Assembly (NCBI GenBank): GCA_000756795.1
Contig: CCSI01000001.1
Coordinates: 1 to 64,000 of the forward strand
Origin: Qipengyuania vulgaris
GTDB lineage: Bacteria; Pseudomonadota; Alphaproteobacteria; Sphingomonadales; Sphingomonadaceae
Reading direction: 5' to 3'
DNA: 64,000 nt
Made by a program: the position numbers and the translations under genes. Within the stretch, counting starts at the first letter, position 1. Each line of letters begins with the position of its first letter. The notes beneath the pieces are model-generated. The model did no database searches. It was given only the letters and a program-made list of their open reading frames with translations, and had not been told where the DNA came from. This document shows positions 7,729 through 16,403 of the stretch, one piece after another.

Positions 7729-9410
7729 CCGGGCGCGATACACTCATCGACGATGTGGACGGCTATCGGTTCAAGCCGCACGAGATGCCGATTCTTCCGG
7801 GCTCTCCGGCCAATCCCGACCACCCTCCGGCGCGCCGCGCGGCCTATCTTGCGATCGGCGTCTTCATGGCGCTGGTGGGCGGCGCGCAAAACGGATTCCT
7901 GCTCGCCAACGCACCGGCACTTCAGGCCGAATTCGCGCTGACCCCGGTCGAGGCAGGCTGGCTGACGGTGGCCTTCTATTCGACCTATGCCACGATGAGC
8001 ATGCTGCTGTTTCGCGTGCGGCAGGAATTCGGCATCCAGCCCTTCGTTCGCTGGGCCATGGCGGGACTGGTCGCGGCCAATTTCGTGCAGATGATCGGCC
8101 CCGGCTACTATCCCGAACTTGCTGCGCGCGCGGTTGCGGGCATCACCGCCAGCGGCCTTTCTGCGCTTGCGATCTATTACCTCATGCAAGGCCTTCCCCC
8201 CGCCATGCGAGTGGGCGGACTGGTGATCTCGCTGGGGCTTACGCAGGTGGCATTTCCGCTCACCCGCGCGTTGTCACCGGCATTGCTGGTCGATGGCGAT
8301 ATCACCCATGTCTTCCAGTTCCAGTTCGCGCTTTCGTTGCTGGGCTTCGGCATGGTCTACATGCTGCGCCTGCCGCCAGGCATCCGTAAGCAGACCTTCG
8401 AGAAGCTCGACATACCGAGCATTGCGCTCTTCATCATCGGGATCGCAGCACTTTGCGCTTTCCTGATCCAGGGGCGGATCCAGTGGTGGGACACGCCTTG
8501 GCTCGGATACGCTCTCGTCGTCGCGACCCTCGCCCTGGGAGGATGCTTCCTGATCGAGGCCAACCGCAAGAGCCCCATGCTCGACCTCAGCTGGTTGTCC
8601 AGCCGCTCGATCCTCGCCCTCGCCCTGATCGGCGCGACGGTGCGTATCCTCGTTGCAGAGCAGGGTTTCGGAGCGAGCGGAATGTTCGCCGCGCTGGATT
8701 ATGGCAACGAGCAGCTGACCGGCTATTTCTGGGTGCTTGCCGGGGCAACCTTCGGCGGCATGGCGCTGTCGGTGGTGCGGCTCGACCCCAAGGACCTTAC
8801 CCGGCCCGTGCTCTTCGCGATCCTCGTCATCTGCATCGCCGCCTTTGCCGATACGCGCACCGGGGTGATGACACGGCCGCAGGACCTCTTCTTGACGCAG
8901 GCCGCCATCGCCTTCGCGGCGGTCTTCGCCATGGGACCGATCATGATGGAGGGCATGCTGCGCGCGCTTGCGGCGGGCCAGAGCTACGTCATCAGCTTCA
9001 TCGCGATATTCTCGCTTTCGCAATCGATCGGCGGCCTTGCGGGTATCTCGCTGTTGTCAGCCTTCCATACCGTGCGCCTGAAGACGCACCTCATCGACGC
9101 CGGAAACACGCTCACGCTCGCGAACCAGCAGTTGGGGCAGGCGCTCGGCAATGCCGCACAACGCGCAGCTCCGCTTCAGGGCGACCCCGCGCTGCAGCAA
9201 CAGGCGGCGGCGTCGAGTATTTCTGCGGAGGTCGGCCGCGAAGCTGCAGTGCTCGCTTTCAACGATGTTTTCTTCCTCATCGGTACGCTGTCGGCGGTGA
9301 CCTTCGCCGTCGTCTTCGTGCCGTGGCTCATAAACAAGATCCGCGGGCGTAATCCGCTCGCCAAGGAACTGGCCTTCATGGAGGCCATGCTCGCAAGGAC
9401 CCGACAATGA
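7725..9410 (+). CDS. MFS drug efflux transporter (EmrB/DHA2-like)
   Basis: A 561-aa inner-membrane transporter. I place the start at the GTG that overlaps the TetR stop; the open frame runs further upstream but only as a shadow of tetR. After a short cytoplasmic lead there are about 14 hydrophobic segments, beginning near residue 40 (LAIGVFMALVGGAQNG), with a long periplasmic loop near residues 440-510 rich in Gln and Ala before the last helix. The 14-helix layout and the following HlyD and outer-membrane genes fit a proton-driven DHA2 pump in a tripartite system. The substrate is unknown. Confidence 0.87.
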   Translation: MTGRDTLIDDVDGYRFKPHEMPILPGSPANPDHPPARRAAYLAIGVFMALVGGAQNGFLLANAPALQAEFALTPVEAGWLTVAFYSTYATMSMLLFRVRQEFGIQPFVRWAMAGLVAANFVQMIGPGYYPELAARAVAGITASGLSALAIYYLMQGLPPAMRVGGLVISLGLTQVAFPLTRALSPALLVDGDITHVFQFQFALSLLGFGMVYMLRLPPGIRKQTFEKLDIPSIALFIIGIAALCAFLIQGRIQWWDTPWLGYALVVATLALGGCFLIEANRKSPMLDLSWLSSRSILALALIGATVRILVAEQGFGASGMFAALDYGNEQLTGYFWVLAGATFGGMALSVVRLDPKDLTRPVLFAILVICIAAFADTRTGVMTRPQDLFLTQAAIAFAAVFAMGPIMMEGMLRALAAGQSYVISFIAIFSLSQSIGGLAGISLLSAFHTVRLKTHLIDAGNTLTLANQQLGQALGNAAQRAAPLQGDPALQQQAAASSISAEVGREAAVLAFNDVFFLIGTLSAVTFAVVFVPWLINKIRGRNPLAKELAFMEAMLARTRQ

Positions 9411-10522
9411 CCGATACCCGCCCGGCCGAAACCGAAGCCGAAACCACGCACGATGACACGCCCGCTGCCGAGCAGGAGACCGGGTGGTCGCCCAATCCCT
9501 CGCGCCGCCGGATCGCGGTGGCGGTGGGGGCGATCCTCATCGGCGTGCTCGTGGCGCTCTTCGCTTGGGATCTTCCGCCCTTCGACGGAGGCGACGAGAC
9601 GACCAACAACGCCTATATCCGCGGCCGCACCACGGTCGTGAGCCCACAGGTTGCAGGCTACCTCGTCGAAGTGCCCGTGGCGGACTTCCAGCGCGTGGAA
9701 AAAGGCGAGCTGCTCGCCCGGATCGACGATGCACCCTATCAGCAAAAGCTCCAGCAGGGCGCGGCCAACACGGCGGCACAGCAAGCGACGCTGGCCAACA
9801 GCGCTCAAAGCTTGCGCTCGGCTCAGGCGCAGCTCGAACTGCAGGATGCCGCCGTCGCTGCTGCCCGCGCAGCGCTGCAGAAGGCGCAGGCCGACATGAA
9901 CCGCATCGCCGAGCTGGTCGACGAAGGTTCTGTTTCGCTACGTGAACGCGACCAAGCCCGCGCAGCGCTGCAGCAGGCGCAAGCAGGCGTCAGGCAGGCG
10001 CAGGCGCAGCGCGCCATCGCGGCGGAAAACGTGCGCTCGGTCACCGTAGGGCGCGGCGCGCTCGAAGCGCAGGTGGCGGGAGCAGTGGCTTCGAAAGGCC
10101 TCGCCGAATTCGAGCTCTCGCGCACCGAAATACGCGCGCCGCGGGCCGGACGGCTGAGCGAGGTCAGCGCACGAGTCGGCCAGCTGGTCACTGCCGGGAC
10201 GCAGCTCATGTATATCGTACCCGACGATCTGTGGGTGGTGGCAAATTTCAAGGAGACGCAAACCGCGAACATGGCCGTCGGCCAGCGCTCCACGCTCGAA
10301 ATCGACGCGCTGGGCGGCGTGGAACTCACTGGCCGAGTGCAAAGCATCGCACCTGCGGCCAGCAGCGAATTTAGTCTCGTGAAGCCCGACACGGGCGCAG
10401 GCAATTTCGTGAAGGTGCCGCAGCGCATCGCCGTGCGCATCGTGCTCGACAAGGGGCAGGAAGCCGCGAAACGGCTCGGCCCGGGCATGTCGGTCGTCGC
10501 CACTGTACATACGGAAGACTGA
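9407..10522 (+). CDS. HlyD/EmrA-family membrane fusion protein
   Basis: A 371-aa periplasmic adaptor. One membrane anchor (about residues 33-54) is followed by the first half of a lipoyl domain (VVSPQVAGYLVEVPVADFQ, near 70-90), a long Gln/Ala-rich coiled coil (about 105-205), the second lipoyl half (EIRAPRAGRLSEVSARVGQ) and a beta-barrel domain. It overlaps the MFS gene by ATGA and would link that pump to the outer-membrane factor that follows. Length matches EmrA-type adaptors. Confidence 0.92.
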   Translation: MTDTRPAETEAETTHDDTPAAEQETGWSPNPSRRRIAVAVGAILIGVLVALFAWDLPPFDGGDETTNNAYIRGRTTVVSPQVAGYLVEVPVADFQRVEKGELLARIDDAPYQQKLQQGAANTAAQQATLANSAQSLRSAQAQLELQDAAVAAARAALQKAQADMNRIAELVDEGSVSLRERDQARAALQQAQAGVRQAQAQRAIAAENVRSVTVGRGALEAQVAGAVASKGLAEFELSRTEIRAPRAGRLSEVSARVGQLVTAGTQLMYIVPDDLWVVANFKETQTANMAVGQRSTLEIDALGGVELTGRVQSIAPAASSEFSLVKPDTGAGNFVKVPQRIAVRIVLDKGQEAAKRLGPGMSVVATVHTED

Positions 10523-10524
10523 TC

Positions 10525-11892
10525 ATGATGAACAGACCGCTGGCCGTTCTGGCTACAAGCGCCCTTGCTCTCTCCGCCTGTGCTCCTGCGTTGCAGGAGG
10601 CTCCGTTTGGCGCCGCGGTTGTTCCAGCGACCGAATGGCGAACGAGCCTTGAGGTGACCGCTCCTATTGAAAGCGACTGGTGGAACGCCTTCGGCGACCC
10701 GCAGCTTTCGAGGCTTGTCGAACAGGCTCGGCTGAACAATTCCGACGTGCAAATTGCCGCCGCCCGTGTCGAAGAGGCGCGCGCGACCGAACTGGCCTCG
10801 CGCGGTTTCCTTCTTCCCGCACTTGGCGCGGGCGTCGAGGGCGGCGTCCGGCGCGAGGTTTCGCCGTTCGGCCAGGCGCAGACCTCCGTCGCTGCGCAGC
10901 CTGCATTCCGCGCCTCTTACGAAGTCGATCTTTTCGGCAAGAACGCCGCACGCGTCGATGCCGCCGAGGCCGGTGTTGCCGCAAGCGCCGCAAGCGCGGA
11001 AGCGGCGCGCCTATCGGTGAGCGCGGCGACCGCGAGTGGCTACATCACCCTTCTTGCGCTCGACAAACGGCTTTCCGTGCTCGAGGAAACTCTTGTTGCA
11101 CGGCAGGAGGCGGTGAAGTTTGCCCGCGACCGGGCTGAGGTCGGCTACACGTCACAGCTACCCCTCAGACAGGCCGAAGCCGAATACCAGGCCACCGCGC
11201 AGCTCGTTCCGCAATTGAAGGCGCAGATCGCGCGGCAGGAAAACGCCCTCTCTGTACTGACCGGCGAATTGCCCGGCGCGATCGAGCGGGGCGGGACGCT
11301 GGCGGACCTGCGCCAGCCACCGGCGCCTTCAACCCTTCCGTCCGATCTCTTGCGCCGACGCCCTGATGTCGCTGCAGCGGAGTACCGCATTGCGGCAGCA
11401 GATGCGCAAATGCGCGTGGCCCGCGCCGACTTCATGCCCTCCATCGACCTCGGGGCTGCGGCGGGGATAGTGCTATCCGACCTGCTTACCGATCCTGTCG
11501 GCGTCTGGTCGCTAGGAGGAAGTATTCTCGCCCCGATCTTCCAAGGCGGGAAGCTGCAGGCACAGCTCGACGGGGCGACAGCGCAACGGGACCAAGCGGC
11601 CTGGGCCTACCGCTCGACCGTCCTCAACGCCTTTCGCGAAGTAGAGGATCGAATGGCGGTGCTGGCAAATCTGAAAGAGCAGGAAACCGCACTCGAAGCC
11701 CAGCAGGCGGCCGTGGCCGATGCATTGCGCCATGCTCGCAACCGCTATCGTGCCGGCTACACACCCTATATCGAGCAGGTCGATGCGCAGCGTGCCTTGC
11801 TGGGCGTCGAGCTGTCGCTGGTACAAGTGAGGGCCGATGAACTGACCGCGCTGGTCGGGCTATATCGGGCTGTGGGCGGGGCGCCAGAATAA
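10525..11892 (+). CDS. Outer-membrane efflux lipoprotein, NodT/OprM type
   Basis: A 455-aa outer-membrane factor. A lipoprotein signal ends in LALSAC (Cys19), and two OEP repeats follow, each with a long coiled-coil hairpin; the characteristic WWNAFGDPQLSRLV and LLRRRPDVAAAEYRIAAADAQ stretches are present. It forms a trimeric tunnel for the MFS-HlyD pump encoded just upstream (2-base spacing). It is the last gene of the operon; no clear terminator follows in the long spacer. Confidence 0.93.
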   Translation: MMNRPLAVLATSALALSACAPALQEAPFGAAVVPATEWRTSLEVTAPIESDWWNAFGDPQLSRLVEQARLNNSDVQIAAARVEEARATELASRGFLLPALGAGVEGGVRREVSPFGQAQTSVAAQPAFRASYEVDLFGKNAARVDAAEAGVAASAASAEAARLSVSAATASGYITLLALDKRLSVLEETLVARQEAVKFARDRAEVGYTSQLPLRQAEAEYQATAQLVPQLKAQIARQENALSVLTGELPGAIERGGTLADLRQPPAPSTLPSDLLRRRPDVAAAEYRIAAADAQMRVARADFMPSIDLGAAAGIVLSDLLTDPVGVWSLGGSILAPIFQGGKLQAQLDGATAQRDQAAWAYRSTVLNAFREVEDRMAVLANLKEQETALEAQQAAVADALRHARNRYRAGYTPYIEQVDAQRALLGVELSLVQVRADELTALVGLYRAVGGAPE

Positions 11893-12287
11893 CTGGACCA
11901 AGACTTGCTGGTGTTTGGTAGGGAACGGCTGCTTTCAACCCATAATCGGACATTCGCGATGCTCACCACCTAAGCAAAGCTGCCAGTCCGCTTCCAGGCA
12001 GTCGGAGGGAATGCCTAGACGTCAGGATTGGGACGCAGTGCCGCCATCAATGAGTGGTGAAACCTCCGCGGCAACTCGGCCGCGAAAAAGAGGGAAGGAA
12101 TATCAATTGAGAACTTTGGACGCTGACGCCGGAAGGTGAAAATTCCCCCAGAGGCGCTCAGACTTGCAGCCAGCTGCGCGCCGCCTCGAGACCCTCATGA
12201 CAAAGAAAAATGTGAGAGGCACTGCGTCCTACGCAGGCGCTCTGCTCATCTGCCAAATCCTTGTTGAGCTCACCGCGTACGAGCTCG
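11893..12287. other. Spacer without recognisable gene
   Basis: No supported ORF. Around 11926-11955 the reverse strand reads GTCCGATTATGGGTTGAAAGC, which resembles the left end of the intergenic repeat family found further right, so a decayed repeat copy may be here. The remainder shows nothing I can interpret. Confidence 0.3.
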
Positions 12288-12763
12288 TCAGGTAATCAAA
12301 TCCTGATACCTAGTGATGACGGCTTTTCCTCCAGTTTCGGCCGGTCGCTCATTCTCATGCCAGGCGTCAGGCTGGCTTCTGACGAATTGGCGAGAGGCGT
12401 CGCCCAGCTTGGAACCACCGCCCTTGGTGTGCGATGCCTGATCCGGACTGACGGCGAACCAGTTCCCGACTTAACGGTGCTCTTCGCAGAGAACGGCAAA
12501 GCCGAGCGCTTTGCGGGCATACGTCCATGGCTCGACCGGGATAACGGCCTTTACTCATCCCAGATGAAGGCACGGCCATTGGCAACTCCACGTGCTTCAA
12601 GTTTGATCGCGGCTTGCGCAAGGCAGCGTAGCCTTGGACCGACGAAGCCGACCAGCATCGCGGTATTATCAAAGCGGCGGCGCTGCTTCTGGATGAAGAG
12701 GCCGATAACCGGCCAGGCTGATCCCAAGAATGAAGTAAAAGCTCGGCGGTTAGAGCGAGTAGA
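12288..12763 (-). pseudogene. Decayed protein-coding region
   Basis: On the minus strand an open stretch (12763 down to the TAA at 12551-12553) reads like real protein, with SAWPVIGLFIQKQRRRF, then ANGRAFIWDE. One base out of frame the coding sense continues (KAVIPVEPWTYARKALGFAV) to a TAA, and on in that frame (NWFAVSPDQASHTK, ERPAETGGKAVITRY) to the TGA at 12288. This pattern suggests one frameshift and at least one in-frame stop in a former gene with one N-terminal membrane segment. I do not recognise the family. An ORF on the opposite strand covers the same bases and cannot be fully excluded. Confidence 0.4.
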
Positions 12764-13025
12764 TTATGAAATAGGGGGGAGGGCGAGCGGTTCTTTCCTG
12801 TCGGACCGGCTCTGGTAATTCTCACCGACCAAGACATCCGCTAGCGGCGTTGTGTGGCGAAGTCGCGGCTATGGCCTGTCGTCACGCGCCCAAAGTAGGT
12901 AACGAGCGTTCTCTTCGAAGCAAATCCCTTCTGCTGGCGGAACAAAACAAATCGGCCTATGGTTCGAGTAGGGGGGGGCTAAACATTTTTCACAATGAGG
13001 CGGAAGGAAAACCGAAACATTCAAT

Positions 13026-13727
13026 ATGGGCATTCTAGACCGTGTCATGCAGTGTGAAACGCAGCCAGATTTGGTCGACCTACTGTGGATTCACTTCCAA
13101 GGTATGGGCTTTGGGGCCCTGGCTTATTTAGTGCCTTCGCAGGAGGCCCCGCTAATGATGACCGTAGATTGGCGCGGGTTTCCGGAAAAAATCATCGAGG
13201 CCTATATCTCGGATGAGTTATATCTCATCGATCCCTTTCCAGCACATGTCGCGCGATACAAGTCGACCTTGCGAATGTCTGAGATCTTGCGACAGATTAG
13301 CCTCAATCGAGCCGAAGCCGCTTACATCGAACGCTTGAAAAAGATGGGCGTTACCGATGGTTTAGTAGTTCCCACGTTTGGAATAGACCATCGAATCGTG
13401 AAATTCGTGCTAGGGCAAGTGACCGATTCCTCAGTACTTCAAAAGGCTAATTTGGTAGAAATAACTGCGATACTGCAGATAGCGCACCGTCGGCTTGACG
13501 AGCTTGCACGTCGAGACAAGCCTATCCGTCCCCGCCTTCCACGAAGGGAAGTCGAAGTCCTGCACTGGATTGCAAAAGGCAAAAGCAATGGGGAAATAGC
13601 CACCATATTGGGCATTGGGGCGCCCACGGTAGCAACCCACATAAAACGCATGTTCGATAAATTCGACGTGAACGATCGGGTTGCATTGGCTGTGAAGGGT
13701 GCAAACTATGGCATCATCGGCTTTTGA
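13026..13727 (+). CDS. LuxR-family regulator with autoinducer-like domain, no LuxI
   Basis: A 233-aa regulator. The N-terminal domain (about 15-150) has the autoinducer-binding layout, with Tyr60, Tyr66 and Asp69-Pro70 (YLIDPFP) at the usual places, but I see no Trp at the position after the DP motif where acyl-homoserine-lactone binders usually have one. The C-terminal LuxR helix-turn-helix (about 170-230) is complete: REVEVLHWIAKGKSNGEIA, then PTVATHIKRMF. No synthase is in the window, so it is a LuxR solo. Codon use and composition are more AT-rich than in the core genes, which suggests transfer. Confidence 0.85.
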   Translation: MGILDRVMQCETQPDLVDLLWIHFQGMGFGALAYLVPSQEAPLMMTVDWRGFPEKIIEAYISDELYLIDPFPAHVARYKSTLRMSEILRQISLNRAEAAYIERLKKMGVTDGLVVPTFGIDHRIVKFVLGQVTDSSVLQKANLVEITAILQIAHRRLDELARRDKPIRPRLPRREVEVLHWIAKGKSNGEIATILGIGAPTVATHIKRMFDKFDVNDRVALAVKGANYGIIGF

Positions 13728-13900
13728 GGCGTCATTGAAGGAAATACGATTACAGATGCAGTCTTGCTCGTTGACGCCGCTGGGTCGTGAGGCTGTCGAG
13801 AGTTCAGCTCGGCGCGGCTCAGAACTTTAAACTCCCCGTGGCGGGATCCAGCGCCAGCTTTCATCTGTGGACGCCCCTTAAACGAAAAGGCTATGTTCGG

Positions 13901-13975
13901 GGCTGGCTTAGGGTCGTTAGCTGAATATCCATTCGTGGCATGAAGCTTAACGGTAATGGTGCACAGGAAGCAGAC
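13901..13975 (+). repeat. Intergenic repeat copy (shortened)
   Basis: It shares GGGTCGTTAGCTGAATATCCATTC-like left sequence with the copies at 19236 and 19789 (GGGTCGTTA and GGTCCATTCCTGGCA) and ends in GGAAGCAGAC, close to the GGAAGCGGAC right end. It is about 11 bases shorter than the 86-bp form. The rest of the 397-base spacer (13728-14124) holds no supported gene. Confidence 0.55.
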
Positions 13976-14076
13976 AGTCGTATGCTCCTAGGGAGGGACC
14001 GTTAGGCGCCTGTCCTTCCTTGGGAGATTGCTCTTTTAAGGGAAATATCATCTCATGGCAGGCAATCATCTTTTGG

Positions 14077-14092
14077 CTCGGCCCGGGCCGAG
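14077..14092. repeat. Perfect 16-bp palindrome
   Basis: CTCGGCCCGGGCCGAG is fully self-complementary. It lies 33 bases beyond the stop of the leftward Cys-rich gene; it could act as a transcript-end hairpin, but no T-tract follows on the minus strand. Confidence 0.5.
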
Positions 14093-14124
14093 ATTGGCCG
14101 ATCATTTAGCTGGTTGAGTTGTAG

Positions 14125-14706
14125 TTATCCGCCGACCACCGGTGCGAGACAAATAATGTAACTAATTCCACACCCGCAACAGCAAACCTTCCCGGTTTCG
14201 GCCTTGCAACCTTTTTTGCATTCCCGCCGGTCAGCGTTACACTTGAAGGAATTGGTTTCGTAATTCGCACTTCCCCCGCTTGTGCTGGTTAAAGCTTTGT
14301 GGAGTTGGTCTGCAGCGCGATCGACTTCGTCCAAAAGTGCACGCATTTCGCGAGGATCATTACCTTGGTAAGCCGCCACTGCGCTTATTGCCTGAAGTGC
14401 ATCTTGCTCCGCGCGGACAGCTTTGTTTGACAGGGCTTGCCTCGCCTCTCGTCGAACTTGAGCTACCTCATTCGACGGCGAAACCTGTACCCGCTGAAGG
14501 TCCTGAGCACGCGCAGCATCCTCTCGCCGCTCTTGTATGGTCGCGAGAGCCAAGTTTGCTTGCTTGACGTTCTCTCCAACCGAGCCCAGCTTTGCGGACG
14601 AACTGCATACGCGGCTCGACGCTGCCACGCTAGATGCGTTCTCGACCTCCGACATCTGCGGAGCGAGTAAACCGGCGAAAATAACCAAAAACCATGTTAA
14701 GTTCAT
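14125..14706 (-). CDS. Exported protein with Cys-rich C-terminal tail
   Basis: A 193-aa protein I do not recognise. It starts with a signal-peptide-like segment (WFLVIFAGLLAPQ) behind a good GGGAG ribosome binding site. The middle (about 45-130) is helical and charged, with heptad-like spacing suggesting a coiled coil. A Ser/Gly linker follows, and the last 40 residues contain nine Cys in the pattern C-x7-C-x3-C-x6-CCC-x-C-x6-C plus a Gly-Gly end (CKKGCKAETG, CCCGCG). Such a tail could form disulphides, bind metal or be processed. The gene is AT-richer than its surroundings and stands alone. Confidence 0.65.
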   Translation of the reverse strand: MNLTWFLVIFAGLLAPQMSEVENASSVAASSRVCSSSAKLGSVGENVKQANLALATIQERREDAARAQDLQRVQVSPSNEVAQVRREARQALSNKAVRAEQDALQAISAVAAYQGNDPREMRALLDEVDRAADQLHKALTSTSGGSANYETNSFKCNADRRECKKGCKAETGKVCCCGCGISYIICLAPVVGG

Positions 14707-14791
14707 GTTCTGCTCCCATAATTTGATCGCCCTATCTGGCGAAATTTGGTCACAGCGACTCGAAGAGTAATCTAACTATACCATAGTTCAG

Positions 14792-15145
14792 GTGGCGTGG
14801 GCGTTCAGCACTACCGAGCTTTGGAACCAGTGGCAGATTGATTTTACCTACGCTCCGTATGATTTTGGCGTGCAAGCTGCCATTCCGCTCTTGGCGTTTC
14901 CCTTGCTCGGTGACAGCGGCGTTCGATGGGAAATCGGATGGAGCAACATTTTTCTGACGGCCCGATCATGTGCCGCTCTGGGTCTTAGAAAGGCGGAACT
15001 GAAGGAAATGAGAAGGCGTTTATATAATCAGACGTACTCCGTTGGGGCGAATTTGCGTGCGTCTTGCTGTCTCGAGCGGGCCGCTCATTTCGCCTCCCGC
15101 ATACGGAAGCGGCTCGCCCCAATCGAATATCCGGCAGAAATCTGA
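14792..15145 (+). CDS. Uncertain hypothetical protein
   Basis: An open frame of 117 codons from a GTG (TGGCGTGGGCG context). The first half is rich in Trp, Tyr and Phe (LWNQWQIDFTYAPYDFG) and could be membrane-embedded; the second half is basic. There is no clear ribosome binding site and no family I recognise. It may be a gene remnant. An AT-rich stretch just before it could be a promoter. Confidence 0.3.
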   Translation: MAWAFSTTELWNQWQIDFTYAPYDFGVQAAIPLLAFPLLGDSGVRWEIGWSNIFLTARSCAALGLRKAELKEMRRRLYNQTYSVGANLRASCCLERAAHFASRIRKRLAPIEYPAEI

Positions 15146-15480
15146 CAAAAATTTTTTTAGAGACGCACTTAACCCGAACAAAATTCAAGTGCGAAATCTG
15201 AACTCAAACAGGTCAGGCGAACTAAGTTCTGGCTAGTTTGTTGCTCGCCGTGCGCACTGTAGATCCACTATCGGGTCGTTTCCCTTCCGACCGGTCCCGG
15301 TTCATCGCCAAGTTACGTCGATGGGTGACGACAGAAACGGCAGGGGGCTCGTTTGCGCCGCCTGTACGGGACATTGAATCTTTTTTGGACTTCGACGGAT
15401 TAATCGCCGCAGTCCACCCGTTTTCCTTTCAAGCGGATGCACCGACGCCCTTTGCATCCGCAAACAGAAAGGAACCGACC
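15146..15480. other. Spacer with partial repeat copy
   Basis: The segment at about 15262-15345 contains ACTATCGGGTCGTT, matching the left end of the intergenic repeat, but its right end is not recognisable. The upstream open frame in phase with the next gene has no ribosome binding site and is not counted. The rest shows nothing definite. Confidence 0.3.
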
Positions 15481-16305
15481 ATGAAGACTCTCATGCTTAC
15501 CGCATCGGCGCTGACCCTGATTGCTGCTCCTGCCCACGCCCAACTGCTTGGAGGCGGCGGCCAAGCGGGCGTTACTGGATCGGTCAACGGCACGATCAAT
15601 TCTACCGTTCGTGCACCGACGGAAACCGTGCGTTCGACGACCCGGGGCACACTGCGTGCCGATGTCGCCACGCGCGGCAGCCAGAATGTCGACCGCGAAA
15701 ATGGCAGTGTTTCCATCGACCGCAGCGCGGAGACAAGCCTCGATGCAACCACCAGCCAACTACTCGGAACTCCCGCCGGCGAGGCTTCTGAGAATGCCTC
15801 GGGATCTGCCAACGCCTCGGGTTCGGGCAGCGTCAATGGCCAGTTGGTCGGTACCGATGCCGTGACCGGTGCAGTACGTGGAACAGCTTCAACAGTGAGC
15901 AACGTCGCGATCTCCGCCGCCAGCTCAGCCCGTCAGCGCGCTTCTGGTTTAACTGGCCAAGTCGGGAAAATTGCCGGTTCAGCTAGCGGTGCGGCTTCTG
16001 GCGCAGGCATGATCGACAGCGGCGTGCTCGCTCTTGCAGGCAGTGGCGCAGCGCAGGGTGAAGGCGCCTTTGCCGTATCCCCCGGCATGCCGATCCAGCT
16101 CCCGTCGGGCGAGCAGCTCGGCACCGTGCGCGACATTGTCGCCACCCGCAGCGGCGAGGTACGCCAGTTGGTCGTCGAGACTAAAGACGGTCTCACAACC
16201 ATTCCGTCCGGAAACCTGACGGCTAGCGGCTCCCTTCTCTTCGCGGGTCAGGCCAGCGGCTCAGCTTCCAACGAGGCTGCCGCAGGCGCGAGCGGCACCG
16301 AATAA
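15481..16305 (+). CDS. Exported Ala/Ser/Gly-rich protein with PRC-barrel-like domain
   Basis: A 274-aa protein. The ATG chosen follows an AAAGGA site 9 bases upstream and starts a clean signal peptide (cleavage after ...APAHA, residue 20). Residues 25-190 are low-complexity, rich in Gly, Ser, Ala, Thr and Asn, with a repeated GS-type composition. Residues about 200-255 look like a PRC-barrel (QLPSGEQLGTVRDIVATRSG, then VRQLVVETKDG). It is therefore probably a periplasmic or surface protein whose barrel binds another envelope component; the function is unknown. A strong terminator follows. Confidence 0.75.
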   Translation: MKTLMLTASALTLIAAPAHAQLLGGGGQAGVTGSVNGTINSTVRAPTETVRSTTRGTLRADVATRGSQNVDRENGSVSIDRSAETSLDATTSQLLGTPAGEASENASGSANASGSGSVNGQLVGTDAVTGAVRGTASTVSNVAISAASSARQRASGLTGQVGKIAGSASGAASGAGMIDSGVLALAGSGAAQGEGAFAVSPGMPIQLPSGEQLGTVRDIVATRSGEVRQLVVETKDGLTTIPSGNLTASGSLLFAGQASGSASNEAAAGASGTE

Positions 16306-16324
16306 GCAGCCGCCACAATAAGCG

Positions 16325-16360
16325 AAGGCCGGATCGCCTCAAAAGGTGAACCGGCCTTTT
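16325..16360 (+). terminator. Rho-independent terminator
   Basis: AAGGCCGG and CCGGCCTT form an 8-bp stem around an 18-base loop, followed by TT. It ends the transcript of the PRC-barrel gene before the next gene starts 44 bases later. Confidence 0.75.
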
Positions 16361-16403
16361 CGCGAAACCTGCACACGAAGAATTTTCAGACAAAGGGATC
16401 GCT

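Noticed and set aside
12261-12818. Plus-strand ORF of 185 codons in the 12 kb spacer
   Set aside because: There is no ribosome binding site and a biased composition; the opposite strand reads more like decayed protein, though this is not proven.
12970-12980. Run of G bases before the LuxR solo
   Set aside because: A homopolymer of eight or so G alone is not evidence for a regulatory site; it could also be a sequencing-sensitive spot.
15238-15480. Upstream part of the PRC-barrel ORF
   Set aside because: The signal peptide and a strong ribosome binding site mark 15481 as the start; the upstream part is a decayed repeat.
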